NCBI RefSeq assembly: GCF_031157275.1
Contig: NZ_JAVIFW010000016.1
Span: 62,001-126,000 of the forward strand
DNA: 64,000 bases
Direction of reading: 5' to 3'
Source: Streptomyces sp. LHD-70
GTDB lineage: Bacteria > Actinomycetota > Actinomycetes > Streptomycetales > Streptomycetaceae
Part shown: positions 7,660 through 16,476 of the stretch, in pieces
How the letters are laid out: each line of letters opens with the position of its first letter
Numbering within the stretch: the first letter of the stretch is position 1
The notes under the pieces: generated by a model
The model's input: the letters and a program-made list of their open reading frames with translations, nothing else
Database searches by the model: none
Told to the model about the DNA's origin: nothing
Translations under genes and position numbers: made by a program

Positions 7660-9837
7660 TCAGCCGTCGCTGAACTTCTCGCCCTGCTCCGCCTTGCGCA
7701 CGAGCAGCGCCGGCGGCTCGAAGCGGTCGCCGTAGCGCTCGGCCAGTTCGCGGGCGCGGGCCACGAATCCGGGCAAGCCGCCCTCGTAGCCGTTGATGTA
7801 CTGCAGCACGCCGCCGGTCCAGCCCGGGAAGCCGATGCCGAAGATCGAGCCGATGTTGGCGTCCGCGACCGAGGTCAGGACGCCCTCCTCCAACAGCCGT
7901 ACGGTGTCGAGGGATTCGGAGAACAGCATCCGCTCCTGCATGTCGTGGAACGGGATCTCGTACCCGGTCTTGGTGGTGAAGTGCTCGCGCAGGCCCGGCC
8001 AGAGCTTCGTCCGCTTGCCGTTCTCGTCGTACTCGTAGAAGCCGGCGCCGCCGCTGCGGCCGGGGCGCTCGAACTCGTCGACCATGCGGTCGATGACGGC
8101 CTCGGCCGGGTGCTCGGGATAGGTGCCGCCCTCGTCCTCGATGGCCTTGCGGGTCTCGTTGCGGATCTTGCGGGGCAGGGTGAGGGTCAGCTCGTCCATG
8201 AGGGAGAGGACCTTCGCCGGGTAGCCCGCCTGGGCCGCGGCCTGCTCGACGGAGGCGGGCTCGACGCCCTCGCCGACCATCGCCACGCCCTCGTTGATGA
8301 AGTGGCCGATGACGCGGGAGGTGAAGAAGCCGCGCGAGTCGTTCACCACGATCGGGGTCTTCTTGATCTGCCGGACCAGGTCGAAGGCGCGGGCCAGCGC
8401 CTCGTCACCGGTGCGCTCGCCCTTGATGATCTCGACGAGCGGCATCTTGTCTACGGGCGAGAAGAAGTGCAGGCCGATGAAGTCGGCCTGGCGCTCGACG
8501 CCTTCGGCGAGGACGGTGATCGGCAGGGTGGAGGTGTTGGAGCAGAGCAGCGCGTCCGGCTCGACGACGCTCTCGATCTCCTGGAACACCTTGTGCTTGA
8601 GCGCCGGGTCCTCGAAGACCGCCTCGATCACCGCGTCACAGCCCGCGAGGTCCTGCGGGTCGGCGGTCGGGGTGATCCGGGCGAGCAGCGCGTCCGCCTT
8701 CTCCTGCGTCGTACGGCCGCGGCTCACCGCCTTCTCGCAGAGCTTGGCGGAGTAGTTCTTGCCCTGGTCGGCGGAGTCCTGCGAGACGTCCTTCAGGACG
8801 ACGTCGATGCCCGCGAGCGCGCAGGAGTACGCGATACCGGCGCCCATCATGCCCGCGCCGAGCACGGCGACCCTGCGGACCGGCTTCGGCTCGATGCCCT
8901 TGGGGCGGTTGGCGCCGGAGTTGACGGCCTGGAGGTCGAAGAAGAACGCCTGGATCATGTTCTTCGAGACCTGGCCCGCGGCCAGCTCGGTGAAGTAGCG
9001 GGCCTCGATGGTCTGCGCGGTGTCGAAGTCGACCTGCGAGCCCTCGACGGCCGCCGCGAGGATGTTGCGCTGCGCCGGGTAGTCGGCGCCGCCGGTCTGC
9101 TTCTTCAGGTTGGCCGGGAACGCGGGCAGGTTCGCCGCGAACTTCGGGTTGGCCGGGGTGCCGCCCGGGATCTTGTAGCCGGGCTTGTCCCAGGGCTGGG
9201 CGGACTCCGGGTTGGCGTCGATGAAGGCGCGGGCCTTGGCGGTCAACTCATCGCGATCGGCGGCGAGTTCATGGATCAGGCCGTTGTCGAGGGCGCGCTT
9301 CGGGTTGTACTGGTTGCCCTGGAGCAGCACCTTCAGGAGCGCGTCGGCGATGCCGAGGAGGCGTACGGTGCGGACGACGCCGCCGCCTCCGGGGAGCAGG
9401 CCGAGCGTGGCCTCGGGCAGGCCGATCTTCGTGCCGGAGCTGTCGAGGGCGACGCGGTGGTGGCAGGCCAGCGCGATCTCGTAACCGCCGCCCAGGGCCG
9501 CGCCGTTGATGGCGGCGACGACGGGCTTGCCGAGGGTCTCGATCCTGCGCAGGTCACGCTTGATGCCCTGGCCGGCCTCGAAGGCGAGGTGGGCGGTCTC
9601 GGGGGTGACGGCGATCAGGTCCCGCAGGTCGCCACCGGCGAAGAAGGTCTTCTTGGCCGAGGTGAAGATGATGCCGCGGATGTTCTCCTGCTCGGCCTCG
9701 AGGCGGTCGGCCGTCGCCGCGAGGGAGTCCTTGAACGCCTGGTTCATGGTGTTCGCGGACTGGTTGGGGTCGTCCAGGACGAGCGTGACGATGCCGGTGT
9801 CGTCCTGCTCCCAGCGGATGGTGTTGTTCTGGGTCAT
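7660..9837 (-). CDS. FadB/FadJ-type enoyl-CoA hydratase / 3-hydroxyacyl-CoA dehydrogenase fusion, 725 aa
   Basis: Two consecutive steps of fatty acid beta-oxidation in one chain. Residues about 1-200 are a crotonase domain (FAGGDLRDL, oxyanion-hole stretch NGAALGGGYEIALACH, then LPEATLGLLPGGGG). From about residue 330 comes the NAD-binding Rossmann motif VAVLGAGMMGAGIAY, then SNTSTLPIT and IGLHFFSPVDKM with the catalytic His region, and the C-terminal HAD domain. The ATG at 9837 was chosen because the protein starts in register with the crotonase fold; 94 upstream codons fall in repeat DNA. It is the last gene of a leftward cluster with thiolase, acyl-CoA dehydrogenase and CoA-transferase. 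With the thiolase it should form the trifunctional complex. Confidence 0.93.
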   Translation of the reverse strand: MTQNNTIRWEQDDTGIVTLVLDDPNQSANTMNQAFKDSLAATADRLEAEQENIRGIIFTSAKKTFFAGGDLRDLIAVTPETAHLAFEAGQGIKRDLRRIETLGKPVVAAINGAALGGGYEIALACHHRVALDSSGTKIGLPEATLGLLPGGGGVVRTVRLLGIADALLKVLLQGNQYNPKRALDNGLIHELAADRDELTAKARAFIDANPESAQPWDKPGYKIPGGTPANPKFAANLPAFPANLKKQTGGADYPAQRNILAAAVEGSQVDFDTAQTIEARYFTELAAGQVSKNMIQAFFFDLQAVNSGANRPKGIEPKPVRRVAVLGAGMMGAGIAYSCALAGIDVVLKDVSQDSADQGKNYSAKLCEKAVSRGRTTQEKADALLARITPTADPQDLAGCDAVIEAVFEDPALKHKVFQEIESVVEPDALLCSNTSTLPITVLAEGVERQADFIGLHFFSPVDKMPLVEIIKGERTGDEALARAFDLVRQIKKTPIVVNDSRGFFTSRVIGHFINEGVAMVGEGVEPASVEQAAAQAGYPAKVLSLMDELTLTLPRKIRNETRKAIEDEGGTYPEHPAEAVIDRMVDEFERPGRSGGAGFYEYDENGKRTKLWPGLREHFTTKTGYEIPFHDMQERMLFSESLDTVRLLEEGVLTSVADANIGSIFGIGFPGWTGGVLQYINGYEGGLPGFVARARELAERYGDRFEPPALLVRKAEQGEKFSDG

Positions 9838-9914
9838 GGTGCGGTCTCCGTATGGTCTGTTGCGGCTACTGGGGAGGGTGGCTGGGGTCTCGTGGCCGAC
9901 TGCCGGTCGGTGGG

Positions 9915-10033
9915 GGCTGGTCGCGCAGTTCCCCGCGCCCCTGAAAGCTGGGGCTTCGCCCCGCTTTTCCGAGGAGATGCCGCACGAAGTGCGCATCTCA
10001 GGGGCGCGGGGAACTGCGCGAGCAACCACGACG
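9915..10033. repeat. large inverted repeat built from the GGGGCGCGGGGAACTGCGCG module
   Basis: The module common in Streptomyces intergenic DNA is present in reverse at about 9915-9943 and forward at about 9998-10033. The arms pair over about 28 bases. The inner part holds two smaller hairpins, GGGGCTTCGCCCC near 9950 and GATGCCGCACGAAGTGCGCATC-like pairing near 9976-9997. The whole can fold as a three-way, cloverleaf-like structure. It lies in the 233-base gap between the thiolase and FadB-like genes. Confidence 0.85.
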
Positions 10034-10070
10034 CACCCGCACTCGGCGACGAACCAGGGACCCCTACGCG

Positions 10071-11285
10071 CTAGATCCGCTCGACGATCGTCGCGATCCC
10101 CATACCGCCACCCACGCACAACGTGGCCAACCCGTACCGCAGATCCCGCCGCTCCAGCTCGTCCACCAACGTGCCCAGAATCATCGCGCCCGTCGCGCCC
10201 AGCGGATGCCCGAGAGCGATCGCGCCACCGTTGACGTTGACCTTCTCCAGGTCGAGCCCCATGTCCTTGACGAAGCGCAGCACCACCGCCGCGAAGGCCT
10301 CGTTGATCTCGACCAGGTCGATGTCGTCGATCGTCAGGCCGGCCTTCGCGAGGGCCTTGCGGGTCGCGGGCGCCGGACCCGTCAGCATGATCGTCGGCTC
10401 GGAGCCGGAGACGGCCGCGGAGACGATCCGCGCGCGGGGCGCGAGCCCGTACCGCTCCCCCACCTCGCGCGTGCCGATCGCGACCAGGGACGCGCCGTCG
10501 ACGATGCCGGAGGAGTTGCCCGCGTGGTGGACGTGGTCGATCTGCTCCACCCAGTGGTACTTCTGCAGCGCCACCGCGTCGAAGCCGCCGAGGTCGCCGA
10601 TGTCCTTGAAGGACGGCTTCAGCTTGGCGAGGGAGTCGGCGGTGGTGCCGGGGCGCGGGAAATCGTCCACGTCGAGGACGGTCAGGCCGTTGCGGTCCTT
10701 GACCGGGACGACGGAGCGCTCGAAGCGGCCGTCCTTGATGGCCTCGGCGGCCCGCTCCTGGGACAGCGCCGCGTACTCGTCGACGTCGCGCCGCGAGAAG
10801 CCCTCGATCGTGGCGATCAGGTCGGCGCCGATGCCCTGCGGGACGAAGCCGGTCTCGAAGTTGGTCATCGGGTCGGCGAACCAGGCGCCGCCGTCCGAGG
10901 CCATCGGCACCCGCGACATCGACTCGACGCCGCCCGCGAGGACCAGGTCCTCCCAGCCCGAACGGACCTTCATCGCGGCCAGGTTGACGGCCTCCAGGCC
11001 CGAGGCACAGAAGCGGTTCTCCTGGACACCGGCCACCGTGTCGGGCAGCCCGGCCGCGATGGCGGCGATGCGGGCGATGTCGGAGCCCTGGTCGCCTACG
11101 GGGCCGACGACACCGAGCACGATGTCGTCGATGGCCGCCGGGTCCAGGTCCGGGAACCGCTCCCGGATCTCGTGGATCAGGCCGACCACCAGGTCGATGG
11201 GCTTGGTGCCGTGCAGGGCCCCGTTGGCCTTGCCGCGACCGCGCGGGGTGCGGATCGCGTCGTACACGTACGCTTCGGTGCTCAA
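10071..11285 (-). CDS. acetyl-CoA acyltransferase (thiolase, FadA type), 404 aa
   Basis: Catalyses thiolytic release of acetyl-CoA in the last step of beta-oxidation. Motifs in order: nucleophile Cys in ENRFCASGLEAV (residue about 91), VEINEAFAAV, GGAIALGHPLGATGA with the catalytic His, and CVGGGMG with the second Cys near the C-terminus. The length (404 aa) is typical. Start: TTG at 11285 giving LSTEAYVYDAIRTP, where the thiolase fold begins; the 24 upstream codons give no family match. The next gene downstream is the FadB-like partner, as in fadBA pairs. A 66-bp palindrome stands between it and the upstream dehydrogenase gene. Confidence 0.92.
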   Translation of the reverse strand: MSTEAYVYDAIRTPRGRGKANGALHGTKPIDLVVGLIHEIRERFPDLDPAAIDDIVLGVVGPVGDQGSDIARIAAIAAGLPDTVAGVQENRFCASGLEAVNLAAMKVRSGWEDLVLAGGVESMSRVPMASDGGAWFADPMTNFETGFVPQGIGADLIATIEGFSRRDVDEYAALSQERAAEAIKDGRFERSVVPVKDRNGLTVLDVDDFPRPGTTADSLAKLKPSFKDIGDLGGFDAVALQKYHWVEQIDHVHHAGNSSGIVDGASLVAIGTREVGERYGLAPRARIVSAAVSGSEPTIMLTGPAPATRKALAKAGLTIDDIDLVEINEAFAAVVLRFVKDMGLDLEKVNVNGGAIALGHPLGATGAMILGTLVDELERRDLRYGLATLCVGGGMGIATIVERI

Positions 11286-11340
11286 GGTCTCAAGCCTTTC
11301 GTCGTGCGGGAGGTGAGGGTGGCTCTGCGAAGAACGGGGG

Positions 11341-11406
11341 CTAGGTCCTGTCTTCAATCTCCCGTCGTCGCCCGCAAGGCAGACGGGAGATTGAAGACAG
11401 GGCCTA
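11341..11406. repeat. 66-bp palindrome with CTAG ends (MITE-like or terminator)
   Basis: Arms 11341-11366 and 11381-11406 are complementary over 26 bases with one G-T pair; the loop is 14 bases. Both ends read CTAG. The rightmost CTA is the complement of the acyl-CoA dehydrogenase stop codon, so the element overlaps the end of that gene. It is far longer and less GC-rich in its arms than the other terminators here. It may act as a terminator or may be a small non-autonomous insertion element. Confidence 0.85.
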
Positions 11407-12570
11407 GGGCAGCAGCGAACGGCCGATGATCTCCTTCATGATCTCGGTCGTGCCGCCGTAGATGGTCTGGATGCGGCCGTCGGTGAAGGCCTTCGCGACG
11501 CGGTACTCGGTCATGTAGCCGTAGCCGCCGTGGAGTTGGAGGCAGCGGTCGGCGACGCGCTTCTGCAGCTCGGTGGCCCACCACTTGGCCATGGACGCGT
11601 GCACGGCGTCCAGCTCGCCCTTGTCGTGGTCCTCGATGCAGCGGTCCAGGAACGTCCGCGTGACCGCGCACTCGGTGGCCATCTCGGCTATCTCGAAGCG
11701 GATGTGCTGGAACTTGGCGATGGAGCGGCCGAAGGCCTCGCGCTCCTTCACGTACTGCATGGTGATGTCCAGGACGTGCTCGGCGGCGGCGATCGCGGCT
11801 ACGGCGATGCCCATGCGCTCCTGCGCGAGGTTGGTCATCAGGTGGATGAACGCGCCGTTCAGCTCGCCGAGCAGGTTCTCCTTGGGGACGCGGACGTCGT
11901 TGAAGAACAACTCGGCGGTGTCCTGGGACTTCTGGCCGATCTTGTCGAGGTTGCGGCCCCGCTCGAAGCCCTCCGTGCCGCGCTCGACGACGAGCAGCGA
12001 CAGTCCGTGCGCCCCGCCCTCAGGGGTGGTTTTCGCGACGACGATCACCAGGTCGGCGAGGATGCCGTTGGAGATGAACGTCTTGGAGCCGTTGAGCAGC
12101 CAGTGGTCGCCCTGGTCCTCGGCGGTGGTGCGGATGCCCTGGAGGTCGGAGCCCGCGCCGGGTTCCGTCATGGCGATGGCGGTGATCAGCGAGCCGTCGC
12201 AGAACCCCGGCAGCCAGCGCCGCTTCTGCTCGTCGGTGGCGAGCGAGGTCAGATACGGGCCGATGATGTCGTTGTGCAGCCCGACGGCGAGCCCTGCGGC
12301 TCCCGCGCGGGTGAACTCCTCGGCCAGCACGGCGGAGTAGCGGAAGTCCTCGTTCCCGCCGCCGCCGAACTCCTCGGGCACGGCGAGGCCGAGCAGCCCC
12401 TGCCGCCCTGCGGCGAGCCACGCCTCGCGGGAGACGATGCCGTCCTTCTCCCACTGCTCGTAGTGCGGGGTGACCTCCTTGGCGAGGAAGGTGCGCACGG
12501 TCTCGCGGAACGCCTCGTGGTCGGCGTCGTACAGCTTGCGCTGCATGCCCGAGGGCGTCTGTGGCGTCAT
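11404..12570 (-). CDS. acyl-CoA dehydrogenase, 388 aa
   Basis: FAD enzyme making the 2,3-double bond in acyl-CoA. The domain order is standard: N-terminal helical domain, middle beta domain with ITAIAMTEPGAGSDLQGI (FAD/substrate contact), and C-terminal helical domain with RQ-equivalent FGRSIAKFQHIRFEIAEM and LQLHGGYGYM. The catalytic base is the Glu of IYGGTTEIMKEIIGR near the C-terminus, the short/medium-chain position. Length is normal. Start is ATG giving MTPQTPSGMQRKLYD. The upstream CaiB/BaiF gene ends 51 bases before, so the two are probably co-transcribed. The stop codon lies inside a long palindrome. Confidence 0.93.
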   Translation of the reverse strand: MTPQTPSGMQRKLYDADHEAFRETVRTFLAKEVTPHYEQWEKDGIVSREAWLAAGRQGLLGLAVPEEFGGGGNEDFRYSAVLAEEFTRAGAAGLAVGLHNDIIGPYLTSLATDEQKRRWLPGFCDGSLITAIAMTEPGAGSDLQGIRTTAEDQGDHWLLNGSKTFISNGILADLVIVVAKTTPEGGAHGLSLLVVERGTEGFERGRNLDKIGQKSQDTAELFFNDVRVPKENLLGELNGAFIHLMTNLAQERMGIAVAAIAAAEHVLDITMQYVKEREAFGRSIAKFQHIRFEIAEMATECAVTRTFLDRCIEDHDKGELDAVHASMAKWWATELQKRVADRCLQLHGGYGYMTEYRVAKAFTDGRIQTIYGGTTEIMKEIIGRSLLP

Positions 12571-12621
12571 GCTGGGGGCCTCCTGGAGGCGGCTTCGGCG
12601 GTTGGTGGGTACGGGCGCTGC

Positions 12622-13758
12622 TCAGTCGGTGCCGGTGGCCAGGCCCGGCACGTCCCAGTCGCGGGCCACCTCCGCGGTGTCCGCTCCGGGCTGTGCGGGG
12701 CCGCGGTGGACGCCGCCCGGGGTGGCGGAGAAGCGGGGCGCGGGCGCCGGCTGGGTGATGCCGCTGTGCTCGACGAAGGTGGCGCGGGCGGCGAGATGCG
12801 GATGGGCGGGCGCCTCGCGCAGCGACAGGACGGGCGCCACACAGGCGTCGGAGCCCTCGAAGACCGCCGTCCACTCCTCGCGCGTACGGGTCTTGAACGC
12901 GGCGGCGATCAGGTCCTTCAGCTCGCCCCAGGCGCCGATGTCCTTACGGGCCGGTGCCTGATCGGCGATGCCGAGGAGCCGCACGAACTCGTCGTAGAAC
13001 TGCTGCTCCAGGGCGCCGACGGCCATGTAACCGCCGTCCGCCGTCTCGTAGTTGCCGTAGAACGGGCAGCCGCCGTCGAGGAGGTTGGCGCCGCGGCGGT
13101 CCTGCCAGCCGCCGGCCGCCAGCATGCCGTGGATCATCGCGGCGAGGTGTGCGGCGCCGTCCACGATCGCGGCGTCCACGACCTGGCCCTCGCCGCCGGC
13201 ACGCGCGTGCTGCAGCGCGGCGAGCACACCCACCACGAGGTAGAGCGAGCCGCCCGCGTAGTCCCCGACGAGGTTGGCCGGGATCGCGGGGGCCTCGTCC
13301 GGGCGGCCGATCAGACCGAGGGTGCCGGTGATCGCGATGTACCCGATGTCGTGTCCCGCGCGCTGGGCGAGCGGGCCCTCCTGGCCCCAGCCGGTCATCC
13401 GTCCGTACACGAGCCGGGGGTTGCGGGCCCGGCACTCCTCGGGGCCGACGCCGAGGCGCTCGGCCACGCCCGGCCGGTACCCCTCGATCAGGATGTCGGC
13501 CCGCTCCACCAGGTCGAGCACCTGGGCGGGGCCCTCGGGCGACTTGAGGTCGACGAGGACCGAGCGTTTGTTGCGGTTGGTGATGTCGTACTCGGGGTTG
13601 ATCGCGAGTCCGGCGCCGCCGGGGCGGTCCACCCGGACCACGTCCGCACCGAGGTCGGCCAGGAGCATCGCCGCGAACGGGCCCGGCCCGATACCGGCGA
13701 GCTCGACCACGCGGACCCCGCTCAGCGGACCGCTCTGACCCTGTGCCGTCCCTGCCAT
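12622..13758 (-). CDS. CaiB/BaiF family CoA-transferase or alpha-methylacyl-CoA racemase, 378 aa
   Basis: Family III CoA-transferase fold. The N-terminal LSGVRVVELAGIGPGPFAAMLLADLGADVVRVDRP and the GRMTGWGQEGPLAQRAGHDIGYIAITG stretch (catalytic Asp/His region) match alpha-methylacyl-CoA racemases (Mcr/AMACR) better than Frc. In this setting it would epimerise 2-methyl-branched acyl-CoA before the dehydrogenase next door. Start: ATG at 13758 with a G-rich stretch just upstream; a GTG five codons earlier is possible. It is the first gene of the leftward fatty acid cluster. A pair of 12-bp repeats lies upstream of the start. Confidence 0.88.
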   Translation of the reverse strand: MAGTAQGQSGPLSGVRVVELAGIGPGPFAAMLLADLGADVVRVDRPGGAGLAINPEYDITNRNKRSVLVDLKSPEGPAQVLDLVERADILIEGYRPGVAERLGVGPEECRARNPRLVYGRMTGWGQEGPLAQRAGHDIGYIAITGTLGLIGRPDEAPAIPANLVGDYAGGSLYLVVGVLAALQHARAGGEGQVVDAAIVDGAAHLAAMIHGMLAAGGWQDRRGANLLDGGCPFYGNYETADGGYMAVGALEQQFYDEFVRLLGIADQAPARKDIGAWGELKDLIAAAFKTRTREEWTAVFEGSDACVAPVLSLREAPAHPHLAARATFVEHSGITQPAPAPRFSATPGGVHRGPAQPGADTAEVARDWDVPGLATGTD

Positions 13759-13777
13759 CGAGCCCCCAACCACTGTG

Positions 13778-13803
13778 ACACCACTGATGTAACACCAGTG
13801 ATG
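13778..13803. promoter_or_regulatory. candidate operator upstream of the fatty acid cluster
   Basis: Two 12-base direct repeats, ACACCACTGATG at 13778 and ACACCAGTGATG at 13792, differ by one base and are 14 bases apart. The junction also reads as an inverted repeat, CACTG-9-CAGTG. It begins 20 bases upstream of the CaiB-like start. The layout is that of a TetR-type operator, but the regulator is not in the window. Confidence 0.45.
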
Positions 13804-13893
13804 CTAAGAACAGGCTTCACTCCGCACAAGGGTTGGCGAGCAAGCGCTTAGAAAATCGACACCTCTCCGCCCGGCGGCCGCCCTTCGGACCGC

Positions 13894-14301
13894 TCAGACA
13901 CGGGCGTCCAGCTCCGCGATCCACTTCTTCGTGGCGACCGTGCGGTAGCTCTCCTCCACCCAGTCGCAGAGCAGCTCGGCATTCGGCGCTCCCTGCTCCT
14001 CCAGGGGGACAAGCACCCAGCCCGCCTTCCCCAGTCCGTACCCCGCCGGCTCCGCTCCCGGGCACGTCAGGGCATGCGCATGCGCGTCCTCGTCCGTCAG
14101 CTTCACCGTGATGCCCAGCGGCCAACTGCCGTCCTCCACGCCGAGGAAGACGAAGACCTTGCGGTTGACCTTCGCCACCGACTCGCCCCACGGGAACTCC
14201 TCGACGGCTCCGGGCAGCTCAAGGGCGAAGGACCGCACGCGCTGCCACTTCCGCCGGACGGCCTGCGGTGCCTTACGCGGCGGATTCTTCGGTTCGACCA
14301 T
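13894..14301 (-). CDS. MmcQ/YjbR family protein, 135 aa
   Basis: Small cytoplasmic protein with the YjbR (CyaY-like) double-wing fold. Family signatures are ALELPGAVEEFPWGESVAKVNRKVFVFLG in the first half and the terminal LCDWVEESYRTVATKKWIAELD helix. Length is typical (about 120-140 aa). The molecular role of the family is not settled. It sits between the CaiB-like gene (same strand) and a divergent enoyl reductase gene. Confidence 0.85.
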   Translation of the reverse strand: MVEPKNPPRKAPQAVRRKWQRVRSFALELPGAVEEFPWGESVAKVNRKVFVFLGVEDGSWPLGITVKLTDEDAHAHALTCPGAEPAGYGLGKAGWVLVPLEEQGAPNAELLCDWVEESYRTVATKKWIAELDARV

Positions 14302-14388
14302 GCCTGGCTCCGGGGTGCTCGAACGACCACTTCACGCCCACGCTAGCCTCGGCCACCGACAACGGCGCGGGCACGACCGAGGGGTGTC

Positions 14389-15624
14389 ATGAGCACAGGC
14401 AACGAGCAGGACGACAGGACCGCAGCGCCCGGCGAGCACCACGCGGACCGCGCGGAGCGCCCGTACGACATCGTGCTGTTCGGCGCGACGGGGTTCGTGG
14501 GCGTACTGATAGCCGAGTACCTCGCGACGCACGGGCCCAAGGGGCTGCGCTGGGCGCTCGCCGGGCGCAGCACCGCCAAGCTGGAGCGGCTGCGCGAGCG
14601 GCTCGCCGGGATCGACGCGGACCTCGCCGAGCTGCCGCTGCTGCGGGCCGACGCCGACGACCCGGCCTCACTCCGCGAAATCGTGCGCCACGCGCGCGTG
14701 GTGGCCACCACGGTCGGGCCGTACATCATGTACGGGCAGGAGCTCGTCGCGGCCTGCGCCGACGCGGGCACCGACTATGTGGACCTCACGGGCGAGCCGG
14801 AGTTCATCGACCTCACCTATGTGCGGCACGACGCACGCGCGCGGGAGACCGGGGCGCGCCTCGTGCACGCCTGCGGCTTCGACTCCGTACCGCACGATCT
14901 GGGCGCCCTTTTCACCGTGCAGCAGCTGCCCGAGGGGGTACCGCTGCGGGTGGACGGGTTCGTGCGCACCAACGCCACGTTCTCCGGCGGAACGCTGGCC
15001 TCCGCGCTCACCGCGTTCTCCCGTGGACGGCAGATGGCGGCGGCCGCGCGCGACCGGCGCCGGCACGAGCCGCGCCTGACCGGCCGCCGCGTGCACGCGC
15101 CCCTGAGCGCGCCCCGGTACGCGAAGGAACTCGACGCCTGGGCGCTGCCGTTGCCGACGGTCGACCCGCAGATCGTGCAGCGCTCGGCGCGCGCCCTGGA
15201 GCGGTACGGACCCGACTTCCGGTACCGGCACTACGCCGCCGTGAAGCACCTCCCGGTGGCGGTCGGCGGGGTCGCCGCGCTGGGCGCCGTGGCCGGTGCG
15301 GCCCAACTGCCCGCCGCGCGGCGCTGGTTGTCGGACCGGGTCAAGCCGGGCGAGGGGCCGAGCGAGGAGCGGCGCGCGAAGAGCTGGTTCTCGGTGCGGT
15401 TCGTGGGCGACGGCGGTGGGCGGCGCGTCTACACGGAGGTCTCCGGCGGGGATCCGGGCTACGGCGACACGGCGAAGATGTTCGCCGAGTCCGCGCTCTG
15501 CCTCGCCTTCGACGAGCTGCCCGCGACGTCGGGCCAGGTCACCACTGCCGTGGCGATGGGGGATGCGTTGCGGGAGCGGTTGCAAGGGGCGGGGATCAGG
15601 TTCCGGGTGGCTCGCGCGGGGTGA
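14389..15624 (+). CDS. trans-acting enoyl reductase family / saccharopine dehydrogenase-like oxidoreductase, 411 aa
   Basis: NAD(P)-dependent reductase of the group that includes mycobacterial Rv2953 (trans-acting enoyl reductase) and saccharopine dehydrogenase-like proteins. The Rossmann motif is IVLFGATGFVGVLIAEYLA at about residues 28-46, followed by WALAGRSTAKL. Conserved family blocks TVGPYIMYGQELVAACADAGTDYVDLTGE and HACGFDSVPHDLG follow. A hydrophobic stretch VAVGGVAALGAVAGAAQL around 285-305 may be a membrane anchor, as in relatives. The ATG follows GAGGGGTGTC. A lipid substrate is inferred from the family, not shown. Confidence 0.87.
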   Translation: MSTGNEQDDRTAAPGEHHADRAERPYDIVLFGATGFVGVLIAEYLATHGPKGLRWALAGRSTAKLERLRERLAGIDADLAELPLLRADADDPASLREIVRHARVVATTVGPYIMYGQELVAACADAGTDYVDLTGEPEFIDLTYVRHDARARETGARLVHACGFDSVPHDLGALFTVQQLPEGVPLRVDGFVRTNATFSGGTLASALTAFSRGRQMAAAARDRRRHEPRLTGRRVHAPLSAPRYAKELDAWALPLPTVDPQIVQRSARALERYGPDFRYRHYAAVKHLPVAVGGVAALGAVAGAAQLPAARRWLSDRVKPGEGPSEERRAKSWFSVRFVGDGGGRRVYTEVSGGDPGYGDTAKMFAESALCLAFDELPATSGQVTTAVAMGDALRERLQGAGIRFRVARAG

Positions 15625-15682
15625 GTCCGGTTCCGGGCCTCGCACCGTCGACTCAGGCACCGTCGATCACCCTGCGGGCTCG

Positions 15683-15732
15683 TCCTCAATCGCCGGAGGG
15701 GCTGATGTATCAGCCCCTCCGGCGATTGAGGA
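15683..15732. terminator. perfect 23-bp hairpin between convergent genes
   Basis: Arms 15683-15705 and 15710-15732 are perfectly complementary around a 4-base loop (TGTA). The arm carries the GCCGGAGGGGCTG module found elsewhere in the window. It stands between the enoyl reductase stop (15624) and the endonuclease V stop (15778), so it is a bidirectional terminator. Confidence 0.88.
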
Positions 15733-15777
15733 GGCCCGTCTGGCAAGACTTTCGGGAAGGGGCGGGGAGGGGAAGAA

Positions 15778-16476
15778 TCAGGCCTCAGCCTCCCGCAACA
15801 CCCGCCTGCACAAGGCATCGGCGAGCCGCGTCGACTCCGGCAAGCGATACCGCGGCGCAAGCTGAAGCACGTGCGCGACCGCCGTTTCCAGCGCGACCCG
15901 GTGGCCGACCGAGACGAACACCGGCTTCACCCCGTCCCGCGTCCGCACCGCGCACCCCACCTCCTCGCCGCCCGCCGCCACGTCGACGAGCGGCGAGGTG
16001 CTGCCGCGCCGGGTGCCCGGCTCCGCGTACGTGAACGTGAACGGGTTCTTGGCGACGCCGATCGTCGGCAGGCCGGTCAGCACGCCCAGGTGGCTGGCGA
16101 GGCCGAAGCGGCGCGGGTGGGCGCGCCCGTACCCGTCGCAGACGACCAGGCCCGGCGCGGCGGTCAGGCCCTCCAACACGGCGAGGACGGCCGGGAGTTC
16201 GCGGAAGGCGAGCAGCCCCGGCACGTACGGGAAGCTGACCCGGCCCACCGCGGTCGCCTCCTCGACGACCTCCAGGCTCGCCCCGTCGAGGACGACCGCG
16301 GCCGCGACGACCACGTCCCGCTCGTCGTCGTACGCCACATCGACCCCGGTGACCGTGCCGGTGCCGGGTGCCGGTCCGGGTTCGCGCAGCTCGACGCGGG
16401 TGCGCAACTCGTCCTGGACGGCGCGTGCCTGCGCTTCGGTGGTGGGCCAGCCGGCGGGGATGCGTACGGTCGTCAT
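15778..16476 (-). CDS. nfi: endonuclease V (deoxyinosine 3' endonuclease), 232 aa
   Basis: Cleaves DNA or RNA near deaminated adenine (inosine). Family motifs appear in order: VTGVDVAYDDE with the first metal Asp, VGRVSFPYVPGLLAFRELPAVLAVLEGL (the P-Y-x-P-G-L-L-x-F-R-E wedge motif), VVCDGYGRAHPRRFGLASHLGVL with the second Asp and HP-x-x-x-G-x-A-x-H, and GVAKNPF near 165. Length fits the family. The start is the ATG at 16476; 40 upstream codons in frame overlap the promoter of the divergent gene. Confidence 0.93.
   Translation of the reverse strand: MTTVRIPAGWPTTEAQARAVQDELRTRVELREPGPAPGTGTVTGVDVAYDDERDVVVAAAVVLDGASLEVVEEATAVGRVSFPYVPGLLAFRELPAVLAVLEGLTAAPGLVVCDGYGRAHPRRFGLASHLGVLTGLPTIGVAKNPFTFTYAEPGTRRGSTSPLVDVAAGGEEVGCAVRTRDGVKPVFVSVGHRVALETAVAHVLQLAPRYRLPESTRLADALCRRVLREAEA

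Noticed and set aside
9838..10119. N-terminal extension of the FadB-like gene to 10119
   Set aside because: It reads through the large inverted repeat and the end of the thiolase gene; the crotonase domain begins at the ATG at 9837.
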